DNA of 64,000 nt from NCBI RefSeq assembly GCF_025151045.1, contig NZ_CP102285.1, positions 2,480,001 to 2,544,000 of the forward strand. Reading direction: 5' to 3'. The position numbers were made by a program, and so were the translations under genes. Within the stretch, counting starts at the first letter, position 1. Every line of letters starts with the position of its first letter. Shown here piece after piece: positions 17,258 to 26,807 of the stretch. The notes under the pieces are model-generated. The model made no database searches. It worked only from the letters and a program-made list of their open reading frames with translations, and was not told where the DNA came from. The DNA is from Parabacteroides johnsonii DSM 18315 (lineage in GTDB: Bacteria; Bacteroidota; Bacteroidia; Bacteroidales; Tannerellaceae).

Positions 17258-20212
17258 TCAATTAATAAACTCCGGTGCTTCCGCTTCCAGAGAAGGACTC
17301 GCCCCTTCGACTTCCGGCCAACCATCTTTCCAACGAATCCGGTCCAACATCAGGACACGTCCGGTAGGATGCTCCCGACTCACAGCATGATAGAGAACCC
17401 AATCGTTTCCACGATCGTCCGTGACGATTTCCGAGTTATGCCCCGTACCAGCAAACGCCTCATTTCCATGAATCAGGATCTCGTGATGATTTTCCATCAT
17501 CGGTCGTCCCTGTTTGTCGGTGTACGGGCCGAACAGGCTGTCAGAACGGCCTACAACTGTAGTATAGGTACTTTTCAATCCCTCACAACAACTCCCTATC
17601 GAGGCAAACAGATAATAATAATCGCCCCTTTTATGGATGTAAGTACCTTCGTAGGCGGTTCCGGCAACCTGTCTTTTTTTGGCTCCGTCCCAAACAGATA
17701 GGCCGTCTCCCGACAGCTCTATCCCATAGATACCGCGGAAACTACCCCAAAACAGGTATTTTTTCCCGTTATCTTCCATGAAAAATTGGTCTATAGAATT
17801 TTGAACTTGAATTGTCTTGCTTCGGAACAACGGTCCCTTGTCTATGAATGGTCCTTCCGGTTTATCGGAAACGGCGGCGCCGATCCCACAGGTCCATTCG
17901 CCTCCCCAGACAGACATAGAATAATACAGCACGTACCGTCCGTCAATATAATTGATATCCGGAGCCCATAAACCACCTTTCGGCTCGAAAGTCGGACGTG
18001 TTTCTTCCGTGAAAGCCGTCCCGATCTCCTCCCAGTCCACCAAGTTGCGTGAACGGTGGATCGGCGTGTTGCGGATATCTTCGGTTGCATACAGGTAGAA
18101 ATAGCCATCATCCGCTTTGATGACGGTCGGATCAGGCAAGCTGTAATCGATCACTGGATTCCGGTAAGTGCTTTTAGCCTGCGTAACCGGTTCTTCCATC
18201 GGTTCAGGGCGGGAAGAGGGTTTATACATCTGCTTTTCCAGCATCTTCATAAAAAAGCCGCCTACCACCGAACGGGCACGCATGTTGATGGACCGGCCAT
18301 CGGTAGCCTCGTACCAATCGGTCAAGGGCACCCGAGGTTCAGTTTCATTCACATATTTATAAGCGGGCGATAACAAGCGGGAGAAATCCTCCTGTGTATC
18401 AGCCAGACAAGCCGTCCATAAGATCCAATCTATCTTAGTGTAAGTCTTGCGGCTATCAAGAGGAAGACCGAACGGTTGTTGCCGGCTCAAATAGAAAGCG
18501 ACCTCCTTCCGGGCGATCCTTTCCGGGAAAATATGCAACCCCAAAACCTTATCCCAAACCAGGTTGTACTTTTGGCTCCAAGTGTTTTCCCGATCGAATG
18601 TCAACCGGAAATGATCTCCATCGTCAGCCATCCGTTCCCATTTCTCCGCCATCTCGCGAGCGGCGGAAACATACCGGACCGCCTGTTCCTTATCTCCCAA
18701 CATCTCTGCTAACTTTCCGTATCCGGCAATACCCATGATTGCTTTTATCGAAAGGTTGGCATTATGAGCCAAATGTCCGGCAAAATCATCCGTACACAAC
18801 TGGTTTTCAGGATCAAGTCCTTCTTTCAACAAATAATTGGCCCAAACACCCAATGTCTTCCAATGTTCACGGGCATAATCCGCGTTACCTTCACGCAAAG
18901 CGATGGCAGTGGTCAGAATCAACATATTCCCACATTCTTCGACCGGCATATCGAACGGATACGTTTGCCCGTTGGCATGCGGGTAAGTTCCGACGTCATG
19001 GGCAGCAAAAGGCTTGTTCCATTGTCCGCTTTCGCTATAATGGAAAATTGGATTCAACATTCCTTTGAGTAGCTCCGGGTTATAAAGTAAGAACAAGGGG
19101 GCAGACGGATACGTCACATCGACCGTACCGATCGAACCATTACTGAAATTTTCTTTGGAAAGGAACAACAGGTTCCCATCTTTGTCTTCTATAAGTTTGT
19201 GGGCTGCTACCGCCTGGCGGTAAGCGACGGCACAAAGGTCCGCATATTCCTTCCCTCCGGCTTCTTCCGCATCTTCCATCAGGCGAGTGTCGAAATGACG
19301 GCAGCGATCCATAACCGAACGATATTCTTCAGCCGATCCTTCGAAAGCCTGCCGGATGTTTTTCTTTCCGTTATGCTTCCAATACCCCATACGGTTATCT
19401 TTAAAATATTGGATCGAATACAAATCATCATACCCGACCATCAGGAAACCGGATTGGGGAGAATTAGACACCGTCCCCATATCACGGCTGTAAACAAGTT
19501 GTTGCCGGTCACTCACTTTCATCTCCGTCTGTTTTTCCGTTCGGGCAGCCAGGTAGAAGTATCCCCAATCGATACGGACATCATCTCCTTTACGTGCCAG
19601 CACGGACTGCTCGACGGTTCCTGCTTTTACATATGAAATACCATTTTCCTCTTCAAAGGCCACTGTCACAGCCTGATCGTCTGAATGAACGGCTAAAGAA
19701 GGAGAAGCCTCGACCGTCAGACGAGTTTCATGCGTTTTTCCATCCGTAGCACGAACCTGCCAGGAGATATAATTAACAGGCGTGGACATACGATCCAAGT
19801 CATTCAACAAAAGAGGAGACGTAAAAATGAGATCCAGACAGACCGGACCACATTCGAATGTATAATAGGTTTGTGTCGGAAGAACATTCACCGACTGTTG
19901 AACCGCAGCCTTTTCAAAACGCACCGGAGTTCCCTCCTCCGGTGCTTCTTTTCCCATAAAACGATAAGAAACCCCATCCACTTCGATGACACCTAACAGT
20001 CCCTGCTCCTTTCCGGTCCAATGACGGGTCGCATCCTCGTTCAGCTGATCTGTAAACGACCAGATGCTGGTGTAAGGATCAATCGTTATCAGTGGATAAG
20101 AAGGAGCACGCAGGGCATTCTTCTTATCCGGCTGAAACAAATTCCCTGAACCGCAGGATACGTTCAGTATCCAAAGGCAGCAAACCAATAGTATCAGAGA
20201 GGTTCTCTTCAT
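17258..20212 (-). CDS. DUF4965-type glutaminase-A-like / GH43 fusion lipoprotein
   Basis: The start at 20212 is chosen because MKRTSLILLVCCLWILNVSC is a lipoprotein signal; an upstream ATG at 20245 would add 11 residues. The 984-aa product joins two enzymes. Residues about 25-670 resemble the DUF4964/DUF5127/DUF4965/DUF1793 chain (PSYPLITIDPYTSIWS near the start; WVFEERDGDHFRLTFD-like, LGLHIFP and GLPLDSRKTYTKIDW later). From about residue 680 a GH43 beta-propeller starts with YRNPVIDYSLPDPTVI (catalytic Asp near 694). GH43 enzymes commonly cleave arabinose or xylose linkages. It heads the operon with the two GH2 genes and lies divergent from the HTCS regulator. Confidence 0.85.
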   Translation of the reverse strand: MKRTSLILLVCCLWILNVSCGSGNLFQPDKKNALRAPSYPLITIDPYTSIWSFTDQLNEDATRHWTGKEQGLLGVIEVDGVSYRFMGKEAPEEGTPVRFEKAAVQQSVNVLPTQTYYTFECGPVCLDLIFTSPLLLNDLDRMSTPVNYISWQVRATDGKTHETRLTVEASPSLAVHSDDQAVTVAFEEENGISYVKAGTVEQSVLARKGDDVRIDWGYFYLAARTEKQTEMKVSDRQQLVYSRDMGTVSNSPQSGFLMVGYDDLYSIQYFKDNRMGYWKHNGKKNIRQAFEGSAEEYRSVMDRCRHFDTRLMEDAEEAGGKEYADLCAVAYRQAVAAHKLIEDKDGNLLFLSKENFSNGSIGTVDVTYPSAPLFLLYNPELLKGMLNPIFHYSESGQWNKPFAAHDVGTYPHANGQTYPFDMPVEECGNMLILTTAIALREGNADYAREHWKTLGVWANYLLKEGLDPENQLCTDDFAGHLAHNANLSIKAIMGIAGYGKLAEMLGDKEQAVRYVSAAREMAEKWERMADDGDHFRLTFDRENTWSQKYNLVWDKVLGLHIFPERIARKEVAFYLSRQQPFGLPLDSRKTYTKIDWILWTACLADTQEDFSRLLSPAYKYVNETEPRVPLTDWYEATDGRSINMRARSVVGGFFMKMLEKQMYKPSSRPEPMEEPVTQAKSTYRNPVIDYSLPDPTVIKADDGYFYLYATEDIRNTPIHRSRNLVDWEEIGTAFTEETRPTFEPKGGLWAPDINYIDGRYVLYYSMSVWGGEWTCGIGAAVSDKPEGPFIDKGPLFRSKTIQVQNSIDQFFMEDNGKKYLFWGSFRGIYGIELSGDGLSVWDGAKKRQVAGTAYEGTYIHKRGDYYYLFASIGSCCEGLKSTYTTVVGRSDSLFGPYTDKQGRPMMENHHEILIHGNEAFAGTGHNSEIVTDDRGNDWVLYHAVSREHPTGRVLMLDRIRWKDGWPEVEGASPSLEAEAPEFIN

Positions 20213-20280
20213 TCTTTCATATATATAATAAAACACAACATTCATAAGAACTTAAATTTCCTTTGTCTGAAATTTGAATG

Positions 20281-20351
20281 CAAAGATATTTCCAGACCTT
20301 TAAAACCTCTTTCAAGGATCAATCAGAAGCTTTCAAATATCAATCAAAATC
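20281..20351 (-). promoter_or_regulatory. GH43-operon promoter with 21-bp direct repeats (candidate HTCS operator)
   Basis: TATCTTTG on the minus strand (20288-20281) is a good -7 box, with no clear TTTG -33 box at normal spacing. Upstream of it two 21-bp direct repeats, 20310-20330 and 20331-20351, agree at 17 of 21 positions and share TTTCAA and ATCAATCA. Direct repeats of about two turns are typical of AraC-type binding. The HTCS gene next door ends in an AraC domain, so this is a candidate operator. Confidence 0.65.
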
Positions 20352-20384
20352 GTACAAAGACCTCTTAAATAGCGTTTTTTTACT

Positions 20385-20392
20385 TACTTTTG
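20385..20392 (+). promoter_or_regulatory. HTCS promoter -7 box
   Basis: TACTTTTG matches TAnnTTTG 30 bp before the HTCS ATG. No good -33 box is seen. The 21-bp direct repeats lie just upstream, between the two divergent promoters. Confidence 0.5.
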
Positions 20393-20422
20393 CAGCACAC
20401 AACAGAAGAATAACAACTTTGT

Positions 20423-23400
20423 ATGAGACTACTCTTAACTACCATAATAAACTTACTTTTGCTACTCCTTCCCTACTCCGGCAAGGCACACGATTTGTAT
20501 TTCCGCCACTATACCAACAAACAGGGATTGTCGCACAACACGGTTTATTGTGCCCTACAGGATAAAAAAGGATTCATGTGGTTCGGGACAGACGACGGAT
20601 TGAACCGTTTCGACGGACATCAGTTCCGGATTTACCGTTACAATTCGTACGATCCGGAAAGCCTGCCGAACGATAGGATCATCAGTCTTTTCGAAGATTC
20701 GACCGGTAGGATATGGGTCTGCACTTACTCCCACACCTGTTACTACGACTATCAAACAGATGCATTTCACCCATTGACCTTTTCCGACAGCAATAATACC
20801 CCGGAATATTTCCAGCAAATCAGAGAAGATAAAAAGGGGAATTTGTGGCTGATGAGCTACAACCGGATTGCCCGTTATGCCCTTTCAGGCGAAAGCAGTC
20901 CGCATTTCTATCCTGAAGGGGAACAGATAAGCTTGATAGACATCACGATGGACGAAGAGAACGAGCCGATCCTCGCCGGACGTAGCGACCTGTTTTTCTA
21001 CAAACCGGAGGCAGACAAATTCGTCCGCATCCCAGTACTGACAGAAAAGGAAAAAGGAAATCCGATCAGCCTCACCAGGCTTTGCCTCGTGCCGGACTGG
21101 GGAATACTGGTCGGAACAGACCGGGCGGGACTCAAATTTTACGATCGAAACAGTCGGAACACGGAAACGATCATCCCGGACATACAAGTTCGCGACATCA
21201 AGCAGTGCAATGAGAATACTTACTGGATCGCATCCGAATCCGGTGTCTATATCTTGAATATGACAGACCGGAGTATTACGCACCTGCAAAAATCTCTGAC
21301 AAACGAATATACGATTTCCGACAATGCGGTCTATTCAATCACAAAAGACCGTGAAGGAGGAATATGGGTTACCACCTTTTTCGGTGGAATCAACTATCTG
21401 CCCAAAGAATATATCCCGTTTAAATATTTTATCGGAGGGAAAACCCATCCGGGAATGCCGGGAAATGCTGTACGTGAAATCTGTCCGGACCAGTACGGCA
21501 ACCTTTGGTTAGGAACGGAAGATAACGGGATCAACCGCTATAGCCCGGCTACCGGCGAGATCACGAACTTCTCCCGTACCAACCCCGCCCATCCACTTTC
21601 GGCAACCAATATCCACGGCCTACTTGCCGACGACAGCCGGTTGTGGGTAGGAACTTTCAACACCGGAATCGATCTGTTGGACATTCCTTCCGGGAAAATC
21701 ATCAAACGATATACCCGGAGTAATACCGACAACCTACTACCGTCAGACTTCATACTCTGCTTTTGCAAACTCTCTGAAGACGAAATCCTGATCGGAACCT
21801 CCGAAGGGCTTGTCCTCTTCCGTAAAAAAGAAGAATGTTTCATCCCTTGGGGAACAGAGATCAAGTCGATGGTACGTCAAATCTACAAGGACAGCAAAGG
21901 GGATATCTGGGTGGCAACCACCTCCGGAGCTTACCGCTACTCCAAAACCGAAAAGAAGTTCGCGCATTATACATCCAACCGTGAGCGGTCGCAGACTATC
22001 GGCGACAACAACGTGACTTCCATATTCGAAGACTCGAAAAACAGAATTTGGGTGGCGACCGTCTATGGTTTCTCCCTCTACAACGAGATATCCGATTCAT
22101 TCAATCGCATCACGGTTGAAAACGGACTGCCCAGCAATATCGTACACCGCATCCTGGAAGATGACGAACATTTTTTCTGGATTGCAACGGCCAACGGGCT
22201 GGTTCGTTTTAACCCCGAAACATACGTGATGAAGACTTTCTCATACACGGATGGCCTACCCGAAGCGCAATTCAACTATTGTTCCGCTTACAAGATGCCG
22301 GACGGGACCATGTATATGGGAACGATCAACGGAATGATCGCCTTTAATCCGCGTGATTTTAAAGAGGATGTTTATTCTCCATCGGTATGCATCACCCGCA
22401 TAGATGTTCAGGACGACCGTATCGGCGCCCCTAAATATAATGTCAACCGGATTTTGGAAAGCGGAGAATTGAAACTCCCACATAACCGTTCCACCTTTAC
22501 CCTTTCGTATGTGGCATTGAGCTACACCTCGCCGGATGCGATCCAGTATGCCTATCGCTTGGACGGAAGTGACAAGGACTGGATCTATATGAAGCAGAAT
22601 AAAGACGTGACCTTTGCAAACCTGTCACCCGGAGATTATGTTTTCCGGGTAAAATCGACCAACAGCAGCGGGGTTTGGCAGGATAACGAGACGACTCTCC
22701 GAATTACGGTAACACCGCCGTTCTGGGCTACCGGATGGGCATATCTTATTTATTTCCTGACCGTATGCCTCTTGATCGTACTTTGGTATTACTACAAAAA
22801 AGCCAAACTGGAAGAGAAGCACCGCATCAACCGTGAAATATTCGAAACCAAAAAGGAGAAAGAACTTTACGATGCAAAGATACAGTTCTTCACCTTTATT
22901 ACACATGAAATACGGACACCGCTCACATTGATAAAAGCCCCGTTAGAAAAGATCCTTCGTTCGGGAGATGGAACGCCCGCCACACAGGAGAACTTACGGA
23001 TCATCGAGAAAAACACCGGACGGCTGTTAGACCTCAGCAACCAGTTATTGGACTTCCGCAAGACGGAAAGCCGCGGGTTCAAGCTGAATTATGTCACGAC
23101 CGATGTCGTTCTCTGGCTGGAAACGATTTTGCATCCGTTCCGCCCGGCTTTCGAACAAGGAAACAAGCATTTTACAGTCAAACTTCCGGAGCTGCCTTTC
23201 GAAGCCAGTTTAGACAGGGAGGCATTCTCCAAGATCGTCAGCAACTTAGTCAGCAACGCGTTGAAGTACTCGGACAGCCGGATATCGCTCGAACTGCTCC
23301 CTCCTTCGGGCGAAGAACGCATGTTCACCCTACTCGTCACCAATGACGGACATCTGATACCCGACAGTGAAACCGAAAACATATTCAATCCGTTCTATCG

Positions 23401-24379
23401 CCTCAAAGAAACAGAAAACCGACAGGGAAGCGGTATCGGTTTATCGCTAGCCCATTCTTTGGCTGAATTCCACCGTGGCAGACTGTTCTACCGGCAAACA
23501 CCGGACGGCTTGAACCAGTTTGTCCTAAAGCTGCCGGAACAACAGGAAGACAGTTACCGGATCGCTGCCGGAAACGAGAAAGAGAAAGTGGAAATGGTCA
23601 CGTTGACCGAAACCGACAAATCGGTGATCTTGATTGTCGAGGACCAGAATGATATGCGCCATTTCATCGCTCGCGAACTGGCGGAAATGTATCAAGTAGT
23701 AGAAGCTGAAAACGGGAAAGTAGCTCTCGATCTGGTTCGTAAGAACACGGTCAACCTGATCATCAGCGATGTCATGATGCCGATCATGGACGGCTTTGAA
23801 CTTTGCAACGAAGTGAAAAACGACGTCAATGTCAGCCATATCCCATTTATCCTGCTGACGGCACAACACAACCTGCAGTCACGCCTGAAGGGACTGAACA
23901 CAGGAGCCGATGCCTATATGGAGAAACCTTTCTCCATCGAACTACTGACGGCCCAGGTTAGTAACCTTTTGAAAAGCCGTGAGCTACTGAACAAAACTTA
24001 TTTGGAGAAACCGTTCGCCCCAGTAGCCTCTCTTGCTGTTTCACAGGTGGATGATATTTTTCTTCACAAACTGAACGATTACTTGGAAGAGAACCTCAGC
24101 AATGAAGCCCTCTCCGTTGAGATGCTTGCCGATACGATGGGAATGAGTACTTCCAGTCTCTACCGCAAGGTCAAAGGCTTATCCGGTCTCTCTCCTAACG
24201 ACTTCATCCGCATCGCCCGCTTAAAGAAAGCGATCCTGCTGATGCAGAACGGAGAGAACCGCATCAGCGAGATCGCTTTCCAAGTCGGCTTTTCGTCACC
24301 TGCCTACTTCTCCACCTGCTTCCAGAAGCAGTACGGGAAGACGCCGTCGGAGTATCTGAAACAGGCGGGAACGAAGTAA
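20423..24379 (+). CDS. hybrid two-component system regulator (HTCS)
   Basis: A one-protein sensor and transcription activator of 1318 aa that detects a glycan fragment in the periplasm. Order: signal segment; two-bladed Reg_prop propeller repeats such as GFMWFGTDDGLNRFDG (about 30-690); Y_Y_Y domain; membrane helix (about 772-795); HisKA with FITHEIRTPL (His near 828); HATPase with GSGIGLSLAHSL; receiver with ISDVMMPIMDGF (Asp near 1116); AraC helix-turn-helix at the C-terminus. It sits between the GH43/GH2 operon and the GH127 gene, and repeats in both promoters suggest it controls them. The signal sugar cannot be deduced; all signalling residues look intact. Confidence 0.97.
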   Translation: MRLLLTTIINLLLLLLPYSGKAHDLYFRHYTNKQGLSHNTVYCALQDKKGFMWFGTDDGLNRFDGHQFRIYRYNSYDPESLPNDRIISLFEDSTGRIWVCTYSHTCYYDYQTDAFHPLTFSDSNNTPEYFQQIREDKKGNLWLMSYNRIARYALSGESSPHFYPEGEQISLIDITMDEENEPILAGRSDLFFYKPEADKFVRIPVLTEKEKGNPISLTRLCLVPDWGILVGTDRAGLKFYDRNSRNTETIIPDIQVRDIKQCNENTYWIASESGVYILNMTDRSITHLQKSLTNEYTISDNAVYSITKDREGGIWVTTFFGGINYLPKEYIPFKYFIGGKTHPGMPGNAVREICPDQYGNLWLGTEDNGINRYSPATGEITNFSRTNPAHPLSATNIHGLLADDSRLWVGTFNTGIDLLDIPSGKIIKRYTRSNTDNLLPSDFILCFCKLSEDEILIGTSEGLVLFRKKEECFIPWGTEIKSMVRQIYKDSKGDIWVATTSGAYRYSKTEKKFAHYTSNRERSQTIGDNNVTSIFEDSKNRIWVATVYGFSLYNEISDSFNRITVENGLPSNIVHRILEDDEHFFWIATANGLVRFNPETYVMKTFSYTDGLPEAQFNYCSAYKMPDGTMYMGTINGMIAFNPRDFKEDVYSPSVCITRIDVQDDRIGAPKYNVNRILESGELKLPHNRSTFTLSYVALSYTSPDAIQYAYRLDGSDKDWIYMKQNKDVTFANLSPGDYVFRVKSTNSSGVWQDNETTLRITVTPPFWATGWAYLIYFLTVCLLIVLWYYYKKAKLEEKHRINREIFETKKEKELYDAKIQFFTFITHEIRTPLTLIKAPLEKILRSGDGTPATQENLRIIEKNTGRLLDLSNQLLDFRKTESRGFKLNYVTTDVVLWLETILHPFRPAFEQGNKHFTVKLPELPFEASLDREAFSKIVSNLVSNALKYSDSRISLELLPPSGEERMFTLLVTNDGHLIPDSETENIFNPFYRLKETENRQGSGIGLSLAHSLAEFHRGRLFYRQTPDGLNQFVLKLPEQQEDSYRIAAGNEKEKVEMVTLTETDKSVILIVEDQNDMRHFIARELAEMYQVVEAENGKVALDLVRKNTVNLIISDVMMPIMDGFELCNEVKNDVNVSHIPFILLTAQHNLQSRLKGLNTGADAYMEKPFSIELLTAQVSNLLKSRELLNKTYLEKPFAPVASLAVSQVDDIFLHKLNDYLEENLSNEALSVEMLADTMGMSTSSLYRKVKGLSGLSPNDFIRIARLKKAILLMQNGENRISEIAFQVGFSSPAYFSTCFQKQYGKTPSEYLKQAGTK

Positions 24380-24391
24380 GGCAGTGTATTA

Positions 24392-26407
24392 TCACTCAGC
24401 CACCGGGAAAGCAGAAATCCTCAACCTTGCCGCTCCCATAGGGACCAAGGTGATTTCATCCAGGCGGTTGGACTTGCGAGCGTTTTCGTATGGAAGGACT
24501 CCGCATAATCCGTATTCGTCAATTTTCCACTCCGGCACCAAACGTCCCTGAGCCTTAAATTCCATCGGGACGGAAGAGAGAGTGAAAGGATTGTTGTCCG
24601 ACGGCCAGTTTCTGCGTTGCAACGTGATAGGTGACTGGACTCTCAAGGCATAATTCCACGGGCTTGCAGGCAGAATCTCGAATGTCGGCCATGCGGAAGC
24701 ATCCGCTCCTTCCTGCCATTTGGAATCCCAAACGGCGGTTTCGGTACTGGGCATTTGCTTGTATTCTTCCTCTACTCTCAAAGACAGGGTAAGCGGACCG
24801 TAATCGACACTGACACTGTTCTTATTTACCTGCCACTGGCGAACGGCATATTCCATCGGAAGGTTCAGGACAACCTCATCGCCATCTTTCCATTCCCGTT
24901 CGATACAAGCGTATGTTCCGGGAGCGAACTTCGTCTGCTGAGGTTTCCCATTGATCAGGACAGAAGCATTTTTACACCAAGCAGGGATGCGGAGATAGAA
25001 GGGGAAAGATACATTTTCGGATGTTCCGACCGTAAAACGTGTCATTTCCTCAAACGGATAATTCGTCTGTTCATGTAAGGTGATTTCCGTTCCGTCGCCC
25101 ACCTTTACATTTGCCTTACAAGAATTATATAAAACGGCGGCTACCCCGTTGTCCGGCGTCGCCAACACCAAATGTTCGACATAATAGGGCCAGCCGAAAC
25201 CATGATTGTGCTGGCAGCAACGACTGCTGAACGGGTTCATGGCCAAGAACGGGCCGGAATTATCCAATCCCGGATGATGATTGCGTGAATCGCTGATCGC
25301 CATATTCGGACAAGTCAGATAACGAAGTGCCCGGTAATCAGGCATCAAAGAAGCCGGATAACTATTGAACGCGACATCTTCGAGGTGATCGGCCCAATAA
25401 GGATCGCCACTGATCAGAAGCATGATCTCGTCGGATGCCATCTGCTCCACAAAACCACAAGTCTCCGTTCCCTGGCGAGGATCGAAAAATCCGATACGAG
25501 CATTCTCGTCCGCCCCGAACATTCCACCGGGAACCTGGCCGAAAGCACGGCGTATCAAACTCTGGACATTATAGCTGGCAGCCAACATCGCCGAGTCTCT
25601 AGTAAACAGATAATAGGTGGCAGGTTCACGGAAACACTGAGCGACATTCACATTGTGCCAGTTCGGAAGCTGAGTCGATTTTGTCCAGTCTGCCGTATTC
25701 CGGTGAATCTTTTCGGCCAACGGAAGAAGCGACTCGTCACCCGTACGGTTATATAGCCAGACCACGCTCCAAAGATTATCCCCTCCACGGCTATTTTCCC
25801 AGTAACTTGACAGGAAAGCGTCATCGGAAACCGTTTGCAGATAGTGACAATAGCGGGTCATGAAGTCGATCACCCGATTATCGTTCGTATATTCATGATA
25901 GGATTGCATGATCCAGAGGACGATCATGTTCGGCCAAAAATCCTGCTTGCCGTTATTCAGATGCACCGGTCCAAAATTACCATCCGCCCGCTGACTGGCC
26001 AGAATGGCTTCTATCCAGAATTTCGTTTCTTTCAACAAAGCCTCGTCTTTCAAGGCATACGCCATATTACCATACCCACGCAGCCAGTAAGGTACTTCTT
26101 CCCAACCCCATTCGCCTCCATTTTTCAACCAGGCGTTGTTTCCTTTTTGCAGCCAAGCGCTAATCTCCCCCAAATGACCGCAAAGTCCGTCCTTCTGTAA
26201 TTCGATTTGCCGACGTATCCAGCCTTCAGGCTCGATACTTCCGGCGGGCAGCTTGATAAATTGCAATGGTTGCAACGGGGCCCGGTTACTTACATAATAG
26301 TCATTACGAGAGGCTGTGGACAAACGTTCCATCGTCCGAATCTCTTGCGTCTGTTTACCTGCACACGACGCCAACAGAATTGAGAAAAGTAAAATCGTCT
26401 TTTTCAT
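24392..26407 (-). CDS. GH127-type (DUF1680) beta-L-arabinofuranosidase-like lipoprotein
   Basis: The start at 26407 gives the lipoprotein signal MKKTILLFSILLASC; an upstream in-frame ATG at 26455 is unlikely because the promoter candidate lies between. The 671-aa protein has the pattern of the zinc-thiolate glycosidases GH127/GH146: TETC (Glu315, Cys317) and a CC pair near 397-398, spaced nearly as in the characterised enzyme HypBA1 (Glu338, Cys340, Cys417, Cys418). Glu301 is placed like the acid/base. An arabinofuranosidase is likely but other linkages are possible. It converges on the HTCS gene with a 12-bp gap. Confidence 0.85.
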   Translation of the reverse strand: MKKTILLFSILLASCAGKQTQEIRTMERLSTASRNDYYVSNRAPLQPLQFIKLPAGSIEPEGWIRRQIELQKDGLCGHLGEISAWLQKGNNAWLKNGGEWGWEEVPYWLRGYGNMAYALKDEALLKETKFWIEAILASQRADGNFGPVHLNNGKQDFWPNMIVLWIMQSYHEYTNDNRVIDFMTRYCHYLQTVSDDAFLSSYWENSRGGDNLWSVVWLYNRTGDESLLPLAEKIHRNTADWTKSTQLPNWHNVNVAQCFREPATYYLFTRDSAMLAASYNVQSLIRRAFGQVPGGMFGADENARIGFFDPRQGTETCGFVEQMASDEIMLLISGDPYWADHLEDVAFNSYPASLMPDYRALRYLTCPNMAISDSRNHHPGLDNSGPFLAMNPFSSRCCQHNHGFGWPYYVEHLVLATPDNGVAAVLYNSCKANVKVGDGTEITLHEQTNYPFEEMTRFTVGTSENVSFPFYLRIPAWCKNASVLINGKPQQTKFAPGTYACIEREWKDGDEVVLNLPMEYAVRQWQVNKNSVSVDYGPLTLSLRVEEEYKQMPSTETAVWDSKWQEGADASAWPTFEILPASPWNYALRVQSPITLQRRNWPSDNNPFTLSSVPMEFKAQGRLVPEWKIDEYGLCGVLPYENARKSNRLDEITLVPMGAARLRISAFPVAE

Positions 26408-26426
26408 GCTTATCAGATTTATTGGA

Positions 26427-26476
26427 CAAAGGAAAGGAATCCGACAGAAAAACATGATAAGAAATCAATCAAAAAC
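26427..26476 (-). promoter_or_regulatory. GH127 promoter with a third copy of the ATCAATCA element
   Basis: TTCCTTTG on the minus strand (26434-26427) resembles a degenerate -7 box. ATCAATCAAAAAC at 26464-26476 matches the two repeats in front of the GH43 operon. The distance from the -7 CAAA to ATCAATCA is 37 bp at both promoters, on the same strand. Confidence 0.55.
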
Positions 26477-26484
26477 ATATAAAA

Positions 26485-26527
26485 ATCGTTCTATCACTTC
26501 CTCCTGATGAAAAAGCAATAGAACGAT
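26485..26527 (-). terminator. terminator of the ApbE-Gfo/Idh-small protein operon
   Basis: ATCGTTCTAT (26485-26494) and ATAGAACGAT (26518-26527) form a perfect 10-bp stem with a 23-nt loop. On the minus strand it is followed by TTTTTATATG, and it lies 43 bp past the last gene. Confidence 0.65.
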
Positions 26528-26570
26528 ATAAAATCTTTTGGTTACTTCTCTTTCAAGAGAAAAGCAACAA

Positions 26571-26807
26571 TCACTTTCTTAACTGGCACACTCCGTAATA
26601 CAACAGACGGAGTACAACCGACAACCCGTAAAAGCCACACGTGATGAGCAGCATCCACAACGATTGTGTCCAAAGCTCGGACCAACTTGTACCGTATGTG
26701 ATGATAGAGATAATGTTCATCAGATAGGCGAGCGCGATACAGACACAGAATATCTTGATTTCCGTTTTTTGTCTCTTTACAGATAATACGATTTCTTTCA
26801 TAATCAT
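26571..26807 (-). CDS. small two-helix membrane protein, unknown function
   Basis: A 78-aa protein whose ATG overlaps the stop of the Gfo/Idh gene as ATGA, which is strong support that it is translated. The start has a short basic stretch (VKRQKTEIK), followed by two hydrophobic segments (about residues 18-40 and 48-70) and a short basic end (QLRK). No catalytic motif is visible and I do not recognise a family. Context places it as the third gene of an operon with an ApbE-like flavin transferase and a Tat-exported oxidoreductase-like lipoprotein, so a membrane partner for those proteins is possible but unproven. Confidence 0.75.
   Translation of the reverse strand: MIMKEIVLSVKRQKTEIKIFCVCIALAYLMNIISIITYGTSWSELWTQSLWMLLITCGFYGLSVVLRLLYYGVCQLRK

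Noticed and set aside
13538-26407. Complete polysaccharide utilisation locus
   Set aside because: No SusC or SusD gene is present in the window, so the term is not used.
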